From Dysgonomonas sp. ZJ279 (GTDB lineage: Bacteria > Bacteroidota > Bacteroidia > Bacteroidales > Dysgonomonadaceae), in assembly GCF_011039205.1 (NCBI RefSeq), contig NZ_JAAKEL010000001.1, forward strand, positions 744,001-808,000: a DNA stretch of 64,000 nucleotides, in the 5' to 3' direction. Numbering within the stretch: the stretch's first letter is position 1; the number at the start of each line of letters is the position of its first letter. Below are positions 1-9,564 of this stretch, piece by piece. Both the position numbers and the translations under genes were made by a program. The notes below the pieces were generated by a model, which worked only from the letters and a program-made list of their open reading frames with translations, was not told where the DNA came from and ran no database searches.

Positions 1-236
1 ATATCGTATTGGGAGGCATATTGCTTTATGTAAGTAATGGTTTCTTCGGATGTGGTTTCTGCTAATTCGTGACTACGCATCGAGAACCCTGTTGTACACA
101 TCTCGGGCAGGACAACTATATCTGTTTGTCCTGCCAAAGAGGCTACTATATCTTTGATTTTCGATAAATTGGCTTGCTTGTTTTCCCAAACGATATCATA
201 TTGGGCAAGGCTTACTCTGAGTACAGTATCTTGCAT
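1..236 (-). CDS. Nitrilase-superfamily amidase (omega-amidase-like), 3' part beyond window
   Basis: Only the first 78 codons are inside the window; the gene runs off the left edge. Reading leftward from the ATG at 234-236 gives a nitrilase N-terminus: a VSLAQYD strand and then an LPEMCTTGFSM motif around residues 44-54. The Glu of LPEM is the general-base Glu of the Glu-Lys-Cys triad in this superfamily; the Lys and Cys would lie outside the window. Family members hydrolyse the amide of omega-amido acids such as alpha-ketoglutaramate in the cytoplasm, but the exact substrate is inferred. It starts 12 bases after the acyltransferase stop and is probably the third gene of a leftward operon that begins near 1069. 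Confidence 0.85.
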   Translation of the reverse strand, partial: MQDTVLRVSLAQYDIVWENKQANLSKIKDIVASLAGQTDIVVLPEMCTTGFSMRSHELAETTSEETITYIKQYASQYD

Positions 237-248
237 GACTGTATTTAT

Positions 249-788
249 TTAGAGTGCAAATTTTTCAGGATGGCGGGGGGTTACACCTTTGTAAAAAGCT
301 TTTATTTCAAGTATATCAGCCTCTACATCTCCTGTAGGTATAATGATTTTCTTGAAATCGGCTTCTTTCTTCTTATAGTCGAAAGCAGCAACGACAATCG
401 GAACTTTTGCTGCAAGGGCTATGTAATAGAAACCCTTTTTCCATTCTTTATTGTGCTTGCGTGTTCCTTCAGGGGTAACTGCTAATTGAAATTTTTCATT
501 AGAGTTATAAAGGTCCGTCATTTGTTCTATTAACGATGTGTTTTTAGAACGATCCACAGGTACTCCTCCAATTGCTTTAAATATAAGATTCATAGGGAAG
601 AAGAACCAATCTTTCTTTATCAGAAAAGAAGCATGTTTTCCCATCGATGTATATATTACAAGCCCAAGAGGTAAATCCCAATTGCTGGTGTGAGGAGCAA
701 CACAAATAACACACTTGTCGGGAATGTCAGTCAATCCGACTATTTTCCACCCAATCGATTTGAGTATAAATTTACAAATTGCTTTCAT
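249..788 (-). CDS. Lysophospholipid acyltransferase family protein (PlsC-like)
   Basis: This 179-residue protein has the glycerolipid acyltransferase motifs. An H-X4-D motif lies at residues 33-38 (HTSNWD), GGVPVDRS at about 74-81, and PEGTR at 106-110. The family transfers acyl groups from acyl-ACP or acyl-CoA to a lysophospholipid or similar acceptor at the inner membrane. It is shorter than classical PlsC (about 240 residues), as in the short Bacteroidetes members often annotated as 1-acyl-glycerol-3-phosphate acyltransferase; the acceptor cannot be told from sequence. Its ATG overlaps the stop of the upstream 93-codon gene by one base (TAATG), so the two are probably translationally coupled. 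Confidence 0.85.
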   Translation of the reverse strand: MKAICKFILKSIGWKIVGLTDIPDKCVICVAPHTSNWDLPLGLVIYTSMGKHASFLIKKDWFFFPMNLIFKAIGGVPVDRSKNTSLIEQMTDLYNSNEKFQLAVTPEGTRKHNKEWKKGFYYIALAAKVPIVVAAFDYKKKEADFKKIIIPTGDVEADILEIKAFYKGVTPRHPEKFAL

Positions 789-1069
789 TAACCGAGCGCG
801 GTAATTTCTTTTCCTATTATGTTTATTTGCTCTTGAATATCGCTGCGTAATTTTTTGTAATAAGCTTTAGTTCTACCTTTTACTTCTTTACCTTCACTCA
901 CACTTACACGCTTCAATAAGTTACCATGAATTTCTGCTATGTGAGCGATAACTTTGTCGGCCGCGTCTTTGTCTGCATCCATCACAAATACCTTATAGAA
1001 TACGCAATCACCATAAAGTAAGTCCATTGATGCATTTATCTGTTTTTTCAAATCTTTTCTACTACTCAT
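788..1069 (-). CDS. Small conserved hypothetical protein, first gene of acyltransferase operon
   Basis: A 93-residue, Lys-rich and probably helical cytoplasmic protein with no signal peptide, membrane segment or motif that I recognise. It is probably real: it has a Bacteroidetes-type -7 box (TATCTTTG, complement of 1132-1139) about 65 bases upstream, and its stop codon overlaps the acyltransferase start by one base. That coupling suggests a role linked to the acyltransferase, but no function can be assigned. Confidence 0.6.
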   Translation of the reverse strand: MSSRKDLKKQINASMDLLYGDCVFYKVFVMDADKDAADKVIAHIAEIHGNLLKRVSVSEGKEVKGRTKAYYKKLRSDIQEQINIIGKEITALG

Positions 1070-1131
1070 ATTAAAATAAATTTGTATTTTTAAAAATTAT
1101 AACCATCTTTAGGTAAACTAATAACGAAGGG

Positions 1132-1139
1132 CAAAGATA
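1132..1139 (-). promoter_or_regulatory. -7 promoter box for the leftward acyltransferase operon
   Basis: The complement reads TATCTTTG, matching the Bacteroidetes -7 consensus TAnnTTTG, and lies upstream of the 1069 start. I see no clear -33 TTG partner. Confidence 0.5.
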
Positions 1140-1211
1140 CTAAAAAGACTTTACTTCTTCCTTCACATTAAGATTAATTGGGTTTAGAAAAAGACAACAG
1201 AAAAAAACATT

Positions 1212-2870
1212 ATGGCAAAAAAGAACTCTAAAACAGACTATATTTTTGAGACTAGTTGGGAAGTATGTAATAAGGTAGGGGGTATTTATACCGTTTTGTC
1301 CACGAGAGCAAAATCCATGCAGGATTTGCATAAAGACAAAGTTATTTTTATTGGTCCGGATGTTTGGACAAAAGAAAAGAGTCCTTGGTTCGAAGAAGAT
1401 GAAAATATTCTGGCTGATTGGAAAAAAGTTGCTTCTGCGCAGGATAATTTAAAAATCCGTATAGGACGTTGGGATGTACCGGGAAAACCGATTGTCATTT
1501 TAGTGAATTTCAATCAGTTCTATTCTCGAAAGGATACAATATATGCTGAAATGTGGAACGAATTTGGAGTAGATTCTTTGCATGCATATGGCGATTATGA
1601 CGAATCGTGTATGTTTGCCTACGCCACAGGAGTCGTTATTGAAAGCTTTTACAAGTTTCATAAACTGGAAAAGAAAAATGTGGTAGCCCACTTCAATGAA
1701 TGGATGTTGGGTATGGGTGCACTGTATGTGAAAAAACACCTGCCTCGCATTGGTACTTTATTTACTACACATGCTACTTCTATTGGTCGTTCAATAGCCG
1801 GAAATGGAAAACCGTTGTACAATTACTTAGCGGCTTACGATAGTGATCAGATGGCTCGTGAGTTGAACATGACCGCAAAACACTCTGTCGAAAAGGCGGC
1901 AGCACAACAAGTAGATTGTTTTACTACTGTAAGTGATATAACGGCTCGTGAATGTAAGCAATTGCTTCATCGTGAACCGATAGTTACTCCAAATGGTTTT
2001 GAGAAAGATTTTATACCTACGGGCGAAGCTCATGAGAAAAAACGTATTGCTGCTCGTAAAGCCCTGATCAATGTGACCGAGAAGTTACTAGGCTACGAGA
2101 TAGAGAACGATGCTTTATTGGTGGCCACCAGTGGCCGATACGAGTATCGTAACAAAGGCATAGATGTATTTATAGATTCTATGGCGCGATTGGAAAAAAT
2201 AAAGCAATTACAGAAAGATGTTATTGCATTCATAATGGTTCCTGCATGGATTGACGGCCCTCGAGCCGATTTGCAAGAACGTCTGGCAAAAAAGAAAATC
2301 CCTAAAGACCAGCTAAATCATCCGTATGTCACTCATTGGTTACGTAATATGAATCACGATTCGGTATTGAATCAACTGGACTATCTGAAAATAGAAAATA
2401 AGAAAGAAGATAAAGTGAAAATTGTGTTTGTACCTTCTTATCTGAATGGATCGGATGGTATCTTCAACATGACGTATTATGATTTATTGATAGGTATGGA
2501 TTTAACTGTATTTCCGTCTTATTATGAACCATGGGGATATACTCCTCACGAAAGTATTGCTTTCTCGGTACCGACTATAACAACCACATTAGCCGGATTT
2601 GGTCTGTGGATGCGTAAGATGGGCGATGAACGCGGTATGAGTGATGGTGCAGAAGTAATAAAGCGTGATGATTATAATTTCATAGAAGTTTCGGAAGATA
2701 TATGTAATCGTATATTTGAAATGACTACTAAAAGTGAAGAACAGGAAGTTCTGCTTCGTGAGTCGGCTTTAGATAGAGCGGGACTGGCCGATTGGGCACA
2801 TTTTTATAAATACTATGAAGATGCTTACGCCTTAGCATTGGACGAAGCGCAGGAACGAAATAAAATTTAA
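1212..2870 (+). CDS. Glycogen synthase (GT3-type, eukaryote-like)
   Basis: A 552-residue glycosyltransferase that extends alpha-1,4-glucan from a nucleotide-sugar donor. The N-terminus has the ETSWEVCNKVGGIYTV signature of GT3 glycogen synthases (KVGGIY binds the donor), which differs from the KTGGLAD signature of bacterial GlgA. The C-terminal half carries the E-X7-E type element in YYEPWGYTPHES near residues 440-450. GT3-type synthases are the usual form in Bacteroidales. It is followed about 145 bases later by a glycan phosphorylase on the same strand, so synthesis and degradation are encoded together. No branching enzyme is seen in the window. Confidence 0.93.
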   Translation: MAKKNSKTDYIFETSWEVCNKVGGIYTVLSTRAKSMQDLHKDKVIFIGPDVWTKEKSPWFEEDENILADWKKVASAQDNLKIRIGRWDVPGKPIVILVNFNQFYSRKDTIYAEMWNEFGVDSLHAYGDYDESCMFAYATGVVIESFYKFHKLEKKNVVAHFNEWMLGMGALYVKKHLPRIGTLFTTHATSIGRSIAGNGKPLYNYLAAYDSDQMARELNMTAKHSVEKAAAQQVDCFTTVSDITARECKQLLHREPIVTPNGFEKDFIPTGEAHEKKRIAARKALINVTEKLLGYEIENDALLVATSGRYEYRNKGIDVFIDSMARLEKIKQLQKDVIAFIMVPAWIDGPRADLQERLAKKKIPKDQLNHPYVTHWLRNMNHDSVLNQLDYLKIENKKEDKVKIVFVPSYLNGSDGIFNMTYYDLLIGMDLTVFPSYYEPWGYTPHESIAFSVPTITTTLAGFGLWMRKMGDERGMSDGAEVIKRDDYNFIEVSEDICNRIFEMTTKSEEQEVLLRESALDRAGLADWAHFYKYYEDAYALALDEAQERNKI

Positions 2871-2943
2871 CTTTAGCAAACGATTGCACTTCTAATTGAT
2901 CTTTATATCAGATGAATATAGCAAATAATAAATCTTATTTAAT

Positions 2944-2951
2944 TATATTTG
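2944..2951 (+). promoter_or_regulatory. -7 promoter box upstream of glycan phosphorylase
   Basis: TATATTTG matches TAnnTTTG. It predicts a transcript start near 2957, only a few bases before the upstream candidate TTG/ATG starts at 2964-2969. This favours translation from 3015. Confidence 0.5.
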
Positions 2952-3014
2952 CTTTATTCATGATTGATGGGTCAAATCACTAAAATTAAAGAACCAATAA
3001 TAAAAACAAGCATT

Positions 3015-5594
3015 ATGAAAATTAAATCAAGCTATTCGAACTCACCATCTTGGAGGAGTGCGCATACGCAAGTAAGATTACAAAAAGAATTGCTCCCTCT
3101 CGAAAAAATAGCTCACAATCTATGGTGGGTGTGGAATAACGACGCAACTGAATTGTTTGGAGATATGGATCCTGAACTCTGGAGAGAGGTGAACCATAAT
3201 CCTGTTCTGATGCTTCAGAAGCTTTCTTACGAACGATCGGAAAAAATACTGGCAGATGCAGATTTGATGGCACGTGTTAAAAAAATCATCAAGAAGTTTG
3301 ATGATTATATGACACAAAAATATGATACGAACAAAACATCTATTGCCTATTTCAGTATGGAGTACGGCTTTACACATGTGCTTAAAATTTACTCTGGTGG
3401 ACTTGGAGTCCTTGCAGGTGATTACCTGAAAGAAGCAAGTGACAGTCATGTAGATCTTACAGGGGTAGGTTTCTTGTATCGTTACGGATATTTCACTCAG
3501 GCAATCTCTCCCGACGGACAACAGGTCGCTGAATACGAACCGCAAAATTTTGGCGAGCTACCTATCGAGCAGGTGTTTAACGAGGATGGAAATCCTATGA
3601 TTTTAGCCGTTCCATATCACGATAGATCTGTCTATGCAAACGTATGGAAGGTAAACGTGGGGCGTATCACATTGTATCTTCTGGATACTGATACAGACTT
3701 AAATAGCGAATACGACCGTTCTATTACGCATCAATTGTATGGCGGTGACTGGGAGAATCGTATGAAACAAGAATATCTGTTAGGTATCGGTGGTATTTTA
3801 CTATTGAACAAGCTAGGTATCAAAAAAGAAATATATCATTGCAACGAGGGTCACGCAGCCTTTATCAACGTTCAACGTCTCTTAGACCTTATCGAAGGCG
3901 AAGGTTTATCATTCAACCAAGCATTAGAAGTTGTACGTGCATCGGGCTTGTACACTGTGCATACTCCGGTTCCGGCGGGTCACGATTATTTCGATGAAGG
4001 GTTGCTTGGTAAATATCTAGGTGGATATCCAGCACGTTTGGGTATCTCGTGGCAAGAATTTGTTGATATGGGACGTGAGCACCCGGGTTCTTCCGAAAAA
4101 TTCAGCATGAGTGCATTTGCATTGAATACTTGCTTGGAAGCGAACGGTGTAAGTTTACTGCACGGTAGAGTTTCACGCGAAATGTTCCAGCCAATATGGC
4201 CTAGCTATTTTGCAGAAGAACTTCATGTAGGACATGTAACCAATGGTGTACATTTACCTACATGGACTGCTAAAGAAATGAAAGAGTTATACGAGAAGAC
4301 TTTTGATAAGACTTTCTATGATGATCAATCTAATCATGATATCTGGAAGGAGATATATAAAGTTTCGGACAAAGAAATCTGGAAAGTACGTTCTACCTTG
4401 AAACGTCGTTTGATCCAATACGTTCAGGAGCAAATGAAAGAAGGATGGATCAAAAACCAAAAAGCTCCGTCTACTATTTTCTCTATTGTGGATAAAATTA
4501 ATCCGGATGCGTTATTAGTTGGTTTCGGTCGTCGTTTTGCGACATATAAACGCGCACATTTATTATTTACAGATCTCGATCGTTTGTCGAAATTAGTAAA
4601 CAATGAAAAACATCCTATCCAATTCTTATTTACAGGAAAAGCCCATCCTGCCGATGGTGCCGGACAAGGATTAATTAAACAAATCATAGAGGTTTCTCGT
4701 CGTCCCGAATTTATAGGAAAGATTATTTTCTTGGAAAATTACGATATGCGTTTAGCAAAACGTTTAATTTCAGGAGTAGATATTTGGCTGAATACACCTA
4801 CTCGTCCGCTTGAAGCTTCGGGTACATCCGGCGAAAAAGCTGAAATGAATGGTGTATTGAACTTCTCTGTTCTTGATGGATGGTGGTATGAGGGTTATCG
4901 CGAAGATGGCGGATGGTGTCTGACCGATAAACGTACTTATACTAATCAGGCTTATCAGGATGAGTTGGATGCTTCGACTATATATTCTACATTCGAAAAT
5001 CAAATATTGCCATTGTATTATGCTCGTAATACTGCGGGTTATTCTCCAGAGTGGATTCAATATATCAAAAATTCGATAGCTCACATTGCTCCTGAATATA
5101 CAACTAAACGTATGATAGATGATTACATAAAAGGATTCTATCTGCCATTAGCAGAGCGTACTAAATTGGTTACAGCCAACGGGTATGCTAAAGCAAAGGA
5201 ATTAGCTGCATGGAAAGAGGATACAGCTGCTAAGTGGGGCGATTTTACGGTAGAGTCTATAACTGTATCGGGGAAAGATGCTCCGGGAGTGACTTCGCTT
5301 GTAAATCTATCTGAAGGAGACAAAATGACTACCAAAATAGTTATTGACAAAAAAGATATGGTTGGCGATTTAGGTATCGATTGTGTTTTGGTTCAATATG
5401 ATCCGGAAAAACAAATCGATAAGTTTATCAAGACCGAAGAATTTACACTGGTTAAGAAAGAAGGAAGTAAGCTTCATTTCGAAATTGACATGATAGCTAA
5501 AATTCCAGGCACTTGCAAATTTGCTTACCGTGTATTCCCTAAACATCCGGACATGGCTCATCGTCAAGATTTTGCTTATGTACGCTGGATTTAA
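3015..5594 (+). CDS. glgP: Alpha-glucan (glycogen/maltodextrin) phosphorylase, GT35
   Basis: An 859-residue PLP-dependent phosphorylase that releases glucose-1-phosphate from alpha-1,4-glucans in the cytoplasm. The N-terminus has the [13 protein letters not shown] block, residues near 115 have AYFSMEYGF, and the PLP-lysine motif [14 protein letters not shown] lies at about residues 597-610. A C-terminal beta-rich segment of about 120 residues follows, as in the long Bacteroidales form. An upstream in-frame TTG at 2964 would add 17 residues. I chose the ATG at 3015 because homologous starts read MKIK..., and because a TATATTTG promoter box lies at 2944-2951, too close to the longer start. It is paired with glycogen synthase upstream and ends at a strong hairpin terminator. 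Confidence 0.93.
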   Translation: MKIKSSYSNSPSWRSAHTQVRLQKELLPLEKIAHNLWWVWNNDATELFGDMDPELWREVNHNPVLMLQKLSYERSEKILADADLMARVKKIIKKFDDYMTQKYDTNKTSIAYFSMEYGFTHVLKIYSGGLGVLAGDYLKEASDSHVDLTGVGFLYRYGYFTQAISPDGQQVAEYEPQNFGELPIEQVFNEDGNPMILAVPYHDRSVYANVWKVNVGRITLYLLDTDTDLNSEYDRSITHQLYGGDWENRMKQEYLLGIGGILLLNKLGIKKEIYHCNEGHAAFINVQRLLDLIEGEGLSFNQALEVVRASGLYTVHTPVPAGHDYFDEGLLGKYLGGYPARLGISWQEFVDMGREHPGSSEKFSMSAFALNTCLEANGVSLLHGRVSREMFQPIWPSYFAEELHVGHVTNGVHLPTWTAKEMKELYEKTFDKTFYDDQSNHDIWKEIYKVSDKEIWKVRSTLKRRLIQYVQEQMKEGWIKNQKAPSTIFSIVDKINPDALLVGFGRRFATYKRAHLLFTDLDRLSKLVNNEKHPIQFLFTGKAHPADGAGQGLIKQIIEVSRRPEFIGKIIFLENYDMRLAKRLISGVDIWLNTPTRPLEASGTSGEKAEMNGVLNFSVLDGWWYEGYREDGGWCLTDKRTYTNQAYQDELDASTIYSTFENQILPLYYARNTAGYSPEWIQYIKNSIAHIAPEYTTKRMIDDYIKGFYLPLAERTKLVTANGYAKAKELAAWKEDTAAKWGDFTVESITVSGKDAPGVTSLVNLSEGDKMTTKIVIDKKDMVGDLGIDCVLVQYDPEKQIDKFIKTEEFTLVKKEGSKLHFEIDMIAKIPGTCKFAYRVFPKHPDMAHRQDFAYVRWI

Positions 5595-5613
5595 TAGATC
5601 GAGTCTTTAATAT

Positions 5614-5656
5614 AAAAGGGGTGAGTTTATTCAAATAAACTCACCCCTTTATTTTT
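5614..5656. terminator. Bidirectional rho-independent terminator
   Basis: A perfect 12-bp GC-rich stem (5618-5629 with 5636-5647), extended by A/T pairs and followed by a T-run; the A-run on the left serves the opposite strand. It lies between convergent glgP and the Rossmann-fold gene. Confidence 0.9.
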
Positions 5657-5669
5657 TATCAGATTGTTT

Positions 5670-6335
5670 TTATCTTGCAGTAGCTATTTGAGCTATTGTA
5701 TCAGATTCATATATATGATAGCCTATACTATTCTGTTGGGCTATATTAAACATTGCACGAGCAACCCTCTTAGCTTTAATCGCTCTGTATTTTTTTAGTT
5801 TGCCAATGAGGACAAGTGAAGCCGCTTTCATGAAGTATTCGCCTAATTTCTCTCCTAATCTGAATTCTTTTCTATTCCCCAATAAGAGAGAGGGACGAAA
5901 TATAGAAATAGATTGGAAAGCAAGTTTTCTTAATACATCCTCGCATTTACCTTTTGTCCGCAAATAGAAATTCCCTGATTGGGCATTAGCGCCAATAGCA
6001 GATATGATAAGATACTGTTTAACCCCCTTGCTTGCTGCAACTTTAGCAAAATTGGAAGGGTAGTGTAAATCTACTTTCTCAAAAACCTCTTGCGAACCGG
6101 CTTTTTTTATTGTCGTACCCAAACAGCAAAACATATCATCGCCATCAATCAAATCTTGATATAAATCGATGTTTTCGAAATCGATAGCATATTCTGTCAG
6201 TTTTGAGTGAGATAGTCCTGTCTCTTTCCGCACGAAGCTGACTACCTTATCATAAATATTGCTGTTGAGCAGTATTTGTAATAAGTGAGATCCTGTCAAA
6301 CCTGTACTACCTAATATAATTGCAGTTTTATTCAT
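5670..6335 (-). CDS. NAD(P)-binding Rossmann-fold protein (atypical SDR, HTATIP2-like)
   Basis: A 221-residue atypical short-chain dehydrogenase-like protein. It opens with a beta strand and glycine-rich loop (AIILGSTGLTGSHLL, a GxxGxxG NAD(P) site). Further on are a CCLGTT segment and an ISAIGA segment typical of the NAD(P)H-binding NmrA/HTATIP2 group; the usual active-site YxxxK is not obvious. Substrate is unknown. The reading frame is open back to 6380, but the glycine-rich fold begins directly at MNKTAIIL, so I use the ATG at 6333-6335. It is a single-gene unit facing glgP across a shared terminator. Confidence 0.75.
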   Translation of the reverse strand: MNKTAIILGSTGLTGSHLLQILLNSNIYDKVVSFVRKETGLSHSKLTEYAIDFENIDLYQDLIDGDDMFCCLGTTIKKAGSQEVFEKVDLHYPSNFAKVAASKGVKQYLIISAIGANAQSGNFYLRTKGKCEDVLRKLAFQSISIFRPSLLLGNRKEFRLGEKLGEYFMKAASLVLIGKLKKYRAIKAKRVARAMFNIAQQNSIGYHIYESDTIAQIATAR

Positions 6336-6601
6336 ATCGTTTATCTTTTTGATAAGGTTTTTTACTGTCAGGAGTATCATATCTCTACCTGTGAGAATAT
6401 ACTTTTTATATATTTTAGTGACAGTTCTTCTTAGATATTGCTAATATAATGATTCTTATGTTTAATAAGCTATATCTACAATCTAATTTATTATAAACTA
6501 ACTATTTAAAATCGTTTTTAACCGGGTTTAAGACGAATGATATCTTTATATAATCCCCTAATAGTAAGAGATATTCTTAGTCTGATAATTCTATATGATA
6601 C

Positions 6602-9064
6602 TTATTCCAAGTCTATTACTGTAATGCCCGAGCCTCCAAACTGTACATGTTCATCCTGATAGTTGCGTACGCCATGTACTGTTCTAAGATAATCGCGAAT
6701 CATTTGGCGTAATGCACCCGTGCCTGTTCCATGGAGAATACGTATGCGGGGCATCCCTACAAGTATAGCATCATCAATAAAATACATGACGGCTTGCAAG
6801 GCTTCATCCCCACGCATGCCACGTACATCGATATCTTGTTTGAAATTCAACTTCTTGTCTCGAATATCGTCGCTTACAGCAGCATTAACAAGCGTACTTT
6901 TGTTATCTCGTTTTATCTGGTTTTTACTTATATATTCAAGTGTATCGAGTTTTACGGTAGATTTTATCATGCCGAAAGCTACAACAGCGTTTGTTTTCTG
7001 TATTTCTAGAACCTGACCGACTGATGTTTGTCCTTTGATGCGGACATTATCACCGATAGATAGTATAGCATCCTTTTTCTCTTTTACAGTAGTATCTTTT
7101 TGCTTTTTGTTTTTCTCGCGATCCTTTAGCTTTTGTATCTTCTGAGCAATTTTGTCATCTAAGCGATCATCTTCATTTTCCAGTGAAGATTTGAATTCAG
7201 TTAGACTTTGACGCGCTTGCTTAGTCTTTTCTTTATCGGCTTGCGATTCACGTATAGTACGTATCGTATTTTCTATTTTAGCATTGGCATCCGACAGAAT
7301 GCGTTCAGCTTCAGCCTTCGATTGACGGATTATTTCTTTTCGTTGTTTTTCTACCGACAATAGATCTGTTTCGTAAGTCGAGGTAATTTCTTCCAGACGC
7401 TTTTCCTTTTGCCGGATATTTTGCCGTTTAGCTTCCCAATAGCGTTTATCGCGGACAATATCTTGCAGATATTTGTCCATATTGATATAGTCGCTACCCA
7501 CCAATTGGGAAGCATCAGCGATTACATCTTCGGGTAACCCGATTTTTCTGGCTATTTCGATAGCGAAAGAGCTTCCCGGATTTCCGATAGACAATGTGAA
7601 TAATGGCTGCATCAAATGGCGATCGTAAAGCATAGCTCCATTTATAACACCTTTATTTTCGTTTGCGAAATGTTTAAGATTCTGATAATGGGTCGTTATA
7701 ACTCCATACGATTTCTTTTCATTGAACCGCTTTAGTAATGATTCTGCAATTGCACCGCCAATTTGAGGTTCTGTTCCTCCACCAAATTCATCGATTAAAA
7801 GAATTGTTTTTTCATTGCAATTCTTTACAAAAAACTTCATGTTGGTAAGATGAGAACTGTATGTACTTAAATCATTCTCTATAGATTGCTCATCACCTAT
7901 ATCGATAAATATTTGTTCGAATATGCCAACGATAGAGTTTTCTGCTACGGGTATCGGAATACCGCATTGTACCATATATTGGAGCAATCCTACTGTTTTT
8001 AGGCAGACTGATTTCCCTCCGGCGTTAGGGCCCGATATGATTAATAATCTATTTTCTTCTTCCAACTCTATATCGAGAGGTACTATTTCTTTATTTTGTT
8101 TTCGGTGCGAAAGGAATAACAAAGGATGTTTGGCTCTATACCATCTTATCAGTTGATTATCTTCTATAGTTGGCTTAATGGCATCTATATCGATTGCAAA
8201 AGTAGCTTTTGATCTGATAAAATCAATCATAGCAAGAAAATCGTACGATTGCATGATTTCGGGTACAAATGGGCGTACGACGTTGGTGAAGGCGGTCAGA
8301 ATCTTTATGATCTCACGGCGTTCTTCACTTTCGAGTTCGCGTATACGGTTGTTCGACTCCACAACTTCTGCCGGTTCTATAAATACTGTTTTACCCGAAG
8401 CAGATTCATCGTGTACAATCCCTTTAATCTTTCGTTTAAATGCAGGGGCGACAGGGATAACCAGACGGCCATCGCGCATGGTAGGGGTAACATCCTTTTC
8501 GACTAAGCCTTCTTTCTGTGCCGAACGAAGAATGGCATTCAGGCTCTTTGAAATACCACTTGCTATGTGGGATATTTCACGGCGGATTTTTCCTAATTCG
8601 GGAGACGCATTATCTTTAATATGCCCATATTTATCCAGAATGGCATCTATCTGATTGATCAATTGAGGGAAAATCATTACTTCTCCTGCCAATTCTTGTA
8701 GGTGCGGATAGGGTGAATCTTCGTCTTCTCCTTTCTTTAAAAAGCTTACAATATCACGAATAGTTTGCAGTGAACGGCGCAAGTCGAATAATGCACTTTC
8801 GTCTATCCATGTTCCCTCCACACCAATATTCCTTAATACGGGGCGGACATCAATAAAATAATTTGTCGGAAAATCATCCTCTTCTTGTATGATGCGAACA
8901 AATTCTTCGGTTTGGAATAAAGATTCTATAATAGATATATAGTCGGAAGAGAAGTTCATTTCTTGAACTTTTTCTTCTCCTAAAGAGCTAAGACATTTGC
9001 CTGTTAATAATTGGCGGATTTTGTCGAAGCCTATTTTTGATTCGAAATTATCGGGATAAATCAC
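6602..9064 (-). CDS. mutS2: MutS2 family ATPase/nuclease
   Basis: An 820-residue MutS2. An N-terminal core and clamp region comes first, then the ATPase domain with Walker A GPNAGGKS (about residues 343-350), an ST-rich helix (STYSSHLTN) and Walker B LLIDEFGGGTEP (about 425-436). A long charged coiled coil follows (about 515-640). The C-terminal Smr domain (about 740-820) has DVRGMRG and HGTGTGALR. It lacks the mismatch-recognition domain I of MutS. MutS2 proteins suppress homologous recombination and, in some bacteria, rescue collided ribosomes; which role applies here is not visible. A TATCTTTG -7 box lies on the complement at 9094-9101. Confidence 0.95.
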   Translation of the reverse strand: MIYPDNFESKIGFDKIRQLLTGKCLSSLGEEKVQEMNFSSDYISIIESLFQTEEFVRIIQEEDDFPTNYFIDVRPVLRNIGVEGTWIDESALFDLRRSLQTIRDIVSFLKKGEDEDSPYPHLQELAGEVMIFPQLINQIDAILDKYGHIKDNASPELGKIRREISHIASGISKSLNAILRSAQKEGLVEKDVTPTMRDGRLVIPVAPAFKRKIKGIVHDESASGKTVFIEPAEVVESNNRIRELESEERREIIKILTAFTNVVRPFVPEIMQSYDFLAMIDFIRSKATFAIDIDAIKPTIEDNQLIRWYRAKHPLLFLSHRKQNKEIVPLDIELEEENRLLIISGPNAGGKSVCLKTVGLLQYMVQCGIPIPVAENSIVGIFEQIFIDIGDEQSIENDLSTYSSHLTNMKFFVKNCNEKTILLIDEFGGGTEPQIGGAIAESLLKRFNEKKSYGVITTHYQNLKHFANENKGVINGAMLYDRHLMQPLFTLSIGNPGSSFAIEIARKIGLPEDVIADASQLVGSDYINMDKYLQDIVRDKRYWEAKRQNIRQKEKRLEEITSTYETDLLSVEKQRKEIIRQSKAEAERILSDANAKIENTIRTIRESQADKEKTKQARQSLTEFKSSLENEDDRLDDKIAQKIQKLKDREKNKKQKDTTVKEKKDAILSIGDNVRIKGQTSVGQVLEIQKTNAVVAFGMIKSTVKLDTLEYISKNQIKRDNKSTLVNAAVSDDIRDKKLNFKQDIDVRGMRGDEALQAVMYFIDDAILVGMPRIRILHGTGTGALRQMIRDYLRTVHGVRNYQDEHVQFGGSGITVIDLE

Positions 9065-9093
9065 CTTTGTATTTATTTTTTTGTTTTGGGATA

Positions 9094-9101
9094 CAAAGAT
9101 A
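9094..9101 (-). promoter_or_regulatory. -7 promoter box of mutS2
   Basis: The complement reads TATCTTTG (consensus TAnnTTTG), about 30 bases upstream of the mutS2 ATG. Confidence 0.55.
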
Positions 9102-9236
9102 GTGAATTATGTATCAAAATATTAAAAATATAGATAGGCTAATTTGCGATGAGGGTATATTATATATTGCTAGCCTTATCTCATAGATACATAGAGATTC
9201 GCAAGATTGGACAAAAGCCAATACCCAAAAACAAGA

Positions 9237-9244
9237 TAGATTTG
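9237..9244 (+). promoter_or_regulatory. -7 promoter box of the zinc-ribbon pair
   Basis: TAGATTTG matches TAnnTTTG, 30 bases before the ATG at 9275. No well-spaced -33 TTG was found. Confidence 0.45.
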
Positions 9245-9274
9245 CATTCGTATTAACACTATAAATATATTATT

Positions 9275-9550
9275 ATGAATGAAAATGTATGTCAGAGCTG
9301 TGGTATACCAATGACCGCTAAAGAACAATTGGGAACAAATGGTGATGGAACTAGCAATGCCGATTATTGTGTTTATTGTTACAAAGATGGTAACTTTACG
9401 AGTGAAGAAACAATGGATGAAATGATCGCAGCATCTGCGGAGTATCCCGAGTCGTTACAAGATGAAAAGGGTAATCGTATTACAAAAGAAGAATTTATTA
9501 CTAATATGAAAGTTTATTATCCGACCCTAAAGCGTTGGAAGTGTAATTAA
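9275..9550 (+). CDS. Small zinc-ribbon protein
   Basis: A 91-residue protein with a C-X2-C...C-X2-C zinc site (C6, C9, C32, C35) and a following acidic helical segment ending TLKRWKCN. It resembles the 'putative zinc ribbon' family of short bacterial proteins whose function is unknown. The next gene, 14 bases downstream, carries the same zinc-ribbon module with identical cysteine spacing as its N-terminus. The two are therefore tandem paralogues, one alone and one fused to a regulator. They are probably co-transcribed. Confidence 0.75.
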   Translation: MNENVCQSCGIPMTAKEQLGTNGDGTSNADYCVYCYKDGNFTSEETMDEMIAASAEYPESLQDEKGNRITKEEFITNMKVYYPTLKRWKCN

Positions 9551-9564
9551 AGAAAACACGCTTA

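Noticed and set aside
2964-3014. Upstream TTG/ATG starts for glgP adding 16-17 residues.
   Set aside because: The promoter box at 2944-2951 leaves almost no leader for these starts, and the conserved N-terminus begins at 3015.
3120-3545. Long frame opposite the start of glgP (141 codons).
   Set aside because: Shadow of the phosphorylase coding sequence; low-complexity composition and no conserved features.
8178-8654. 158-codon frame opposite mutS2.
   Set aside because: Shadow of the MutS2 frame; its composition follows the complement of the real gene.
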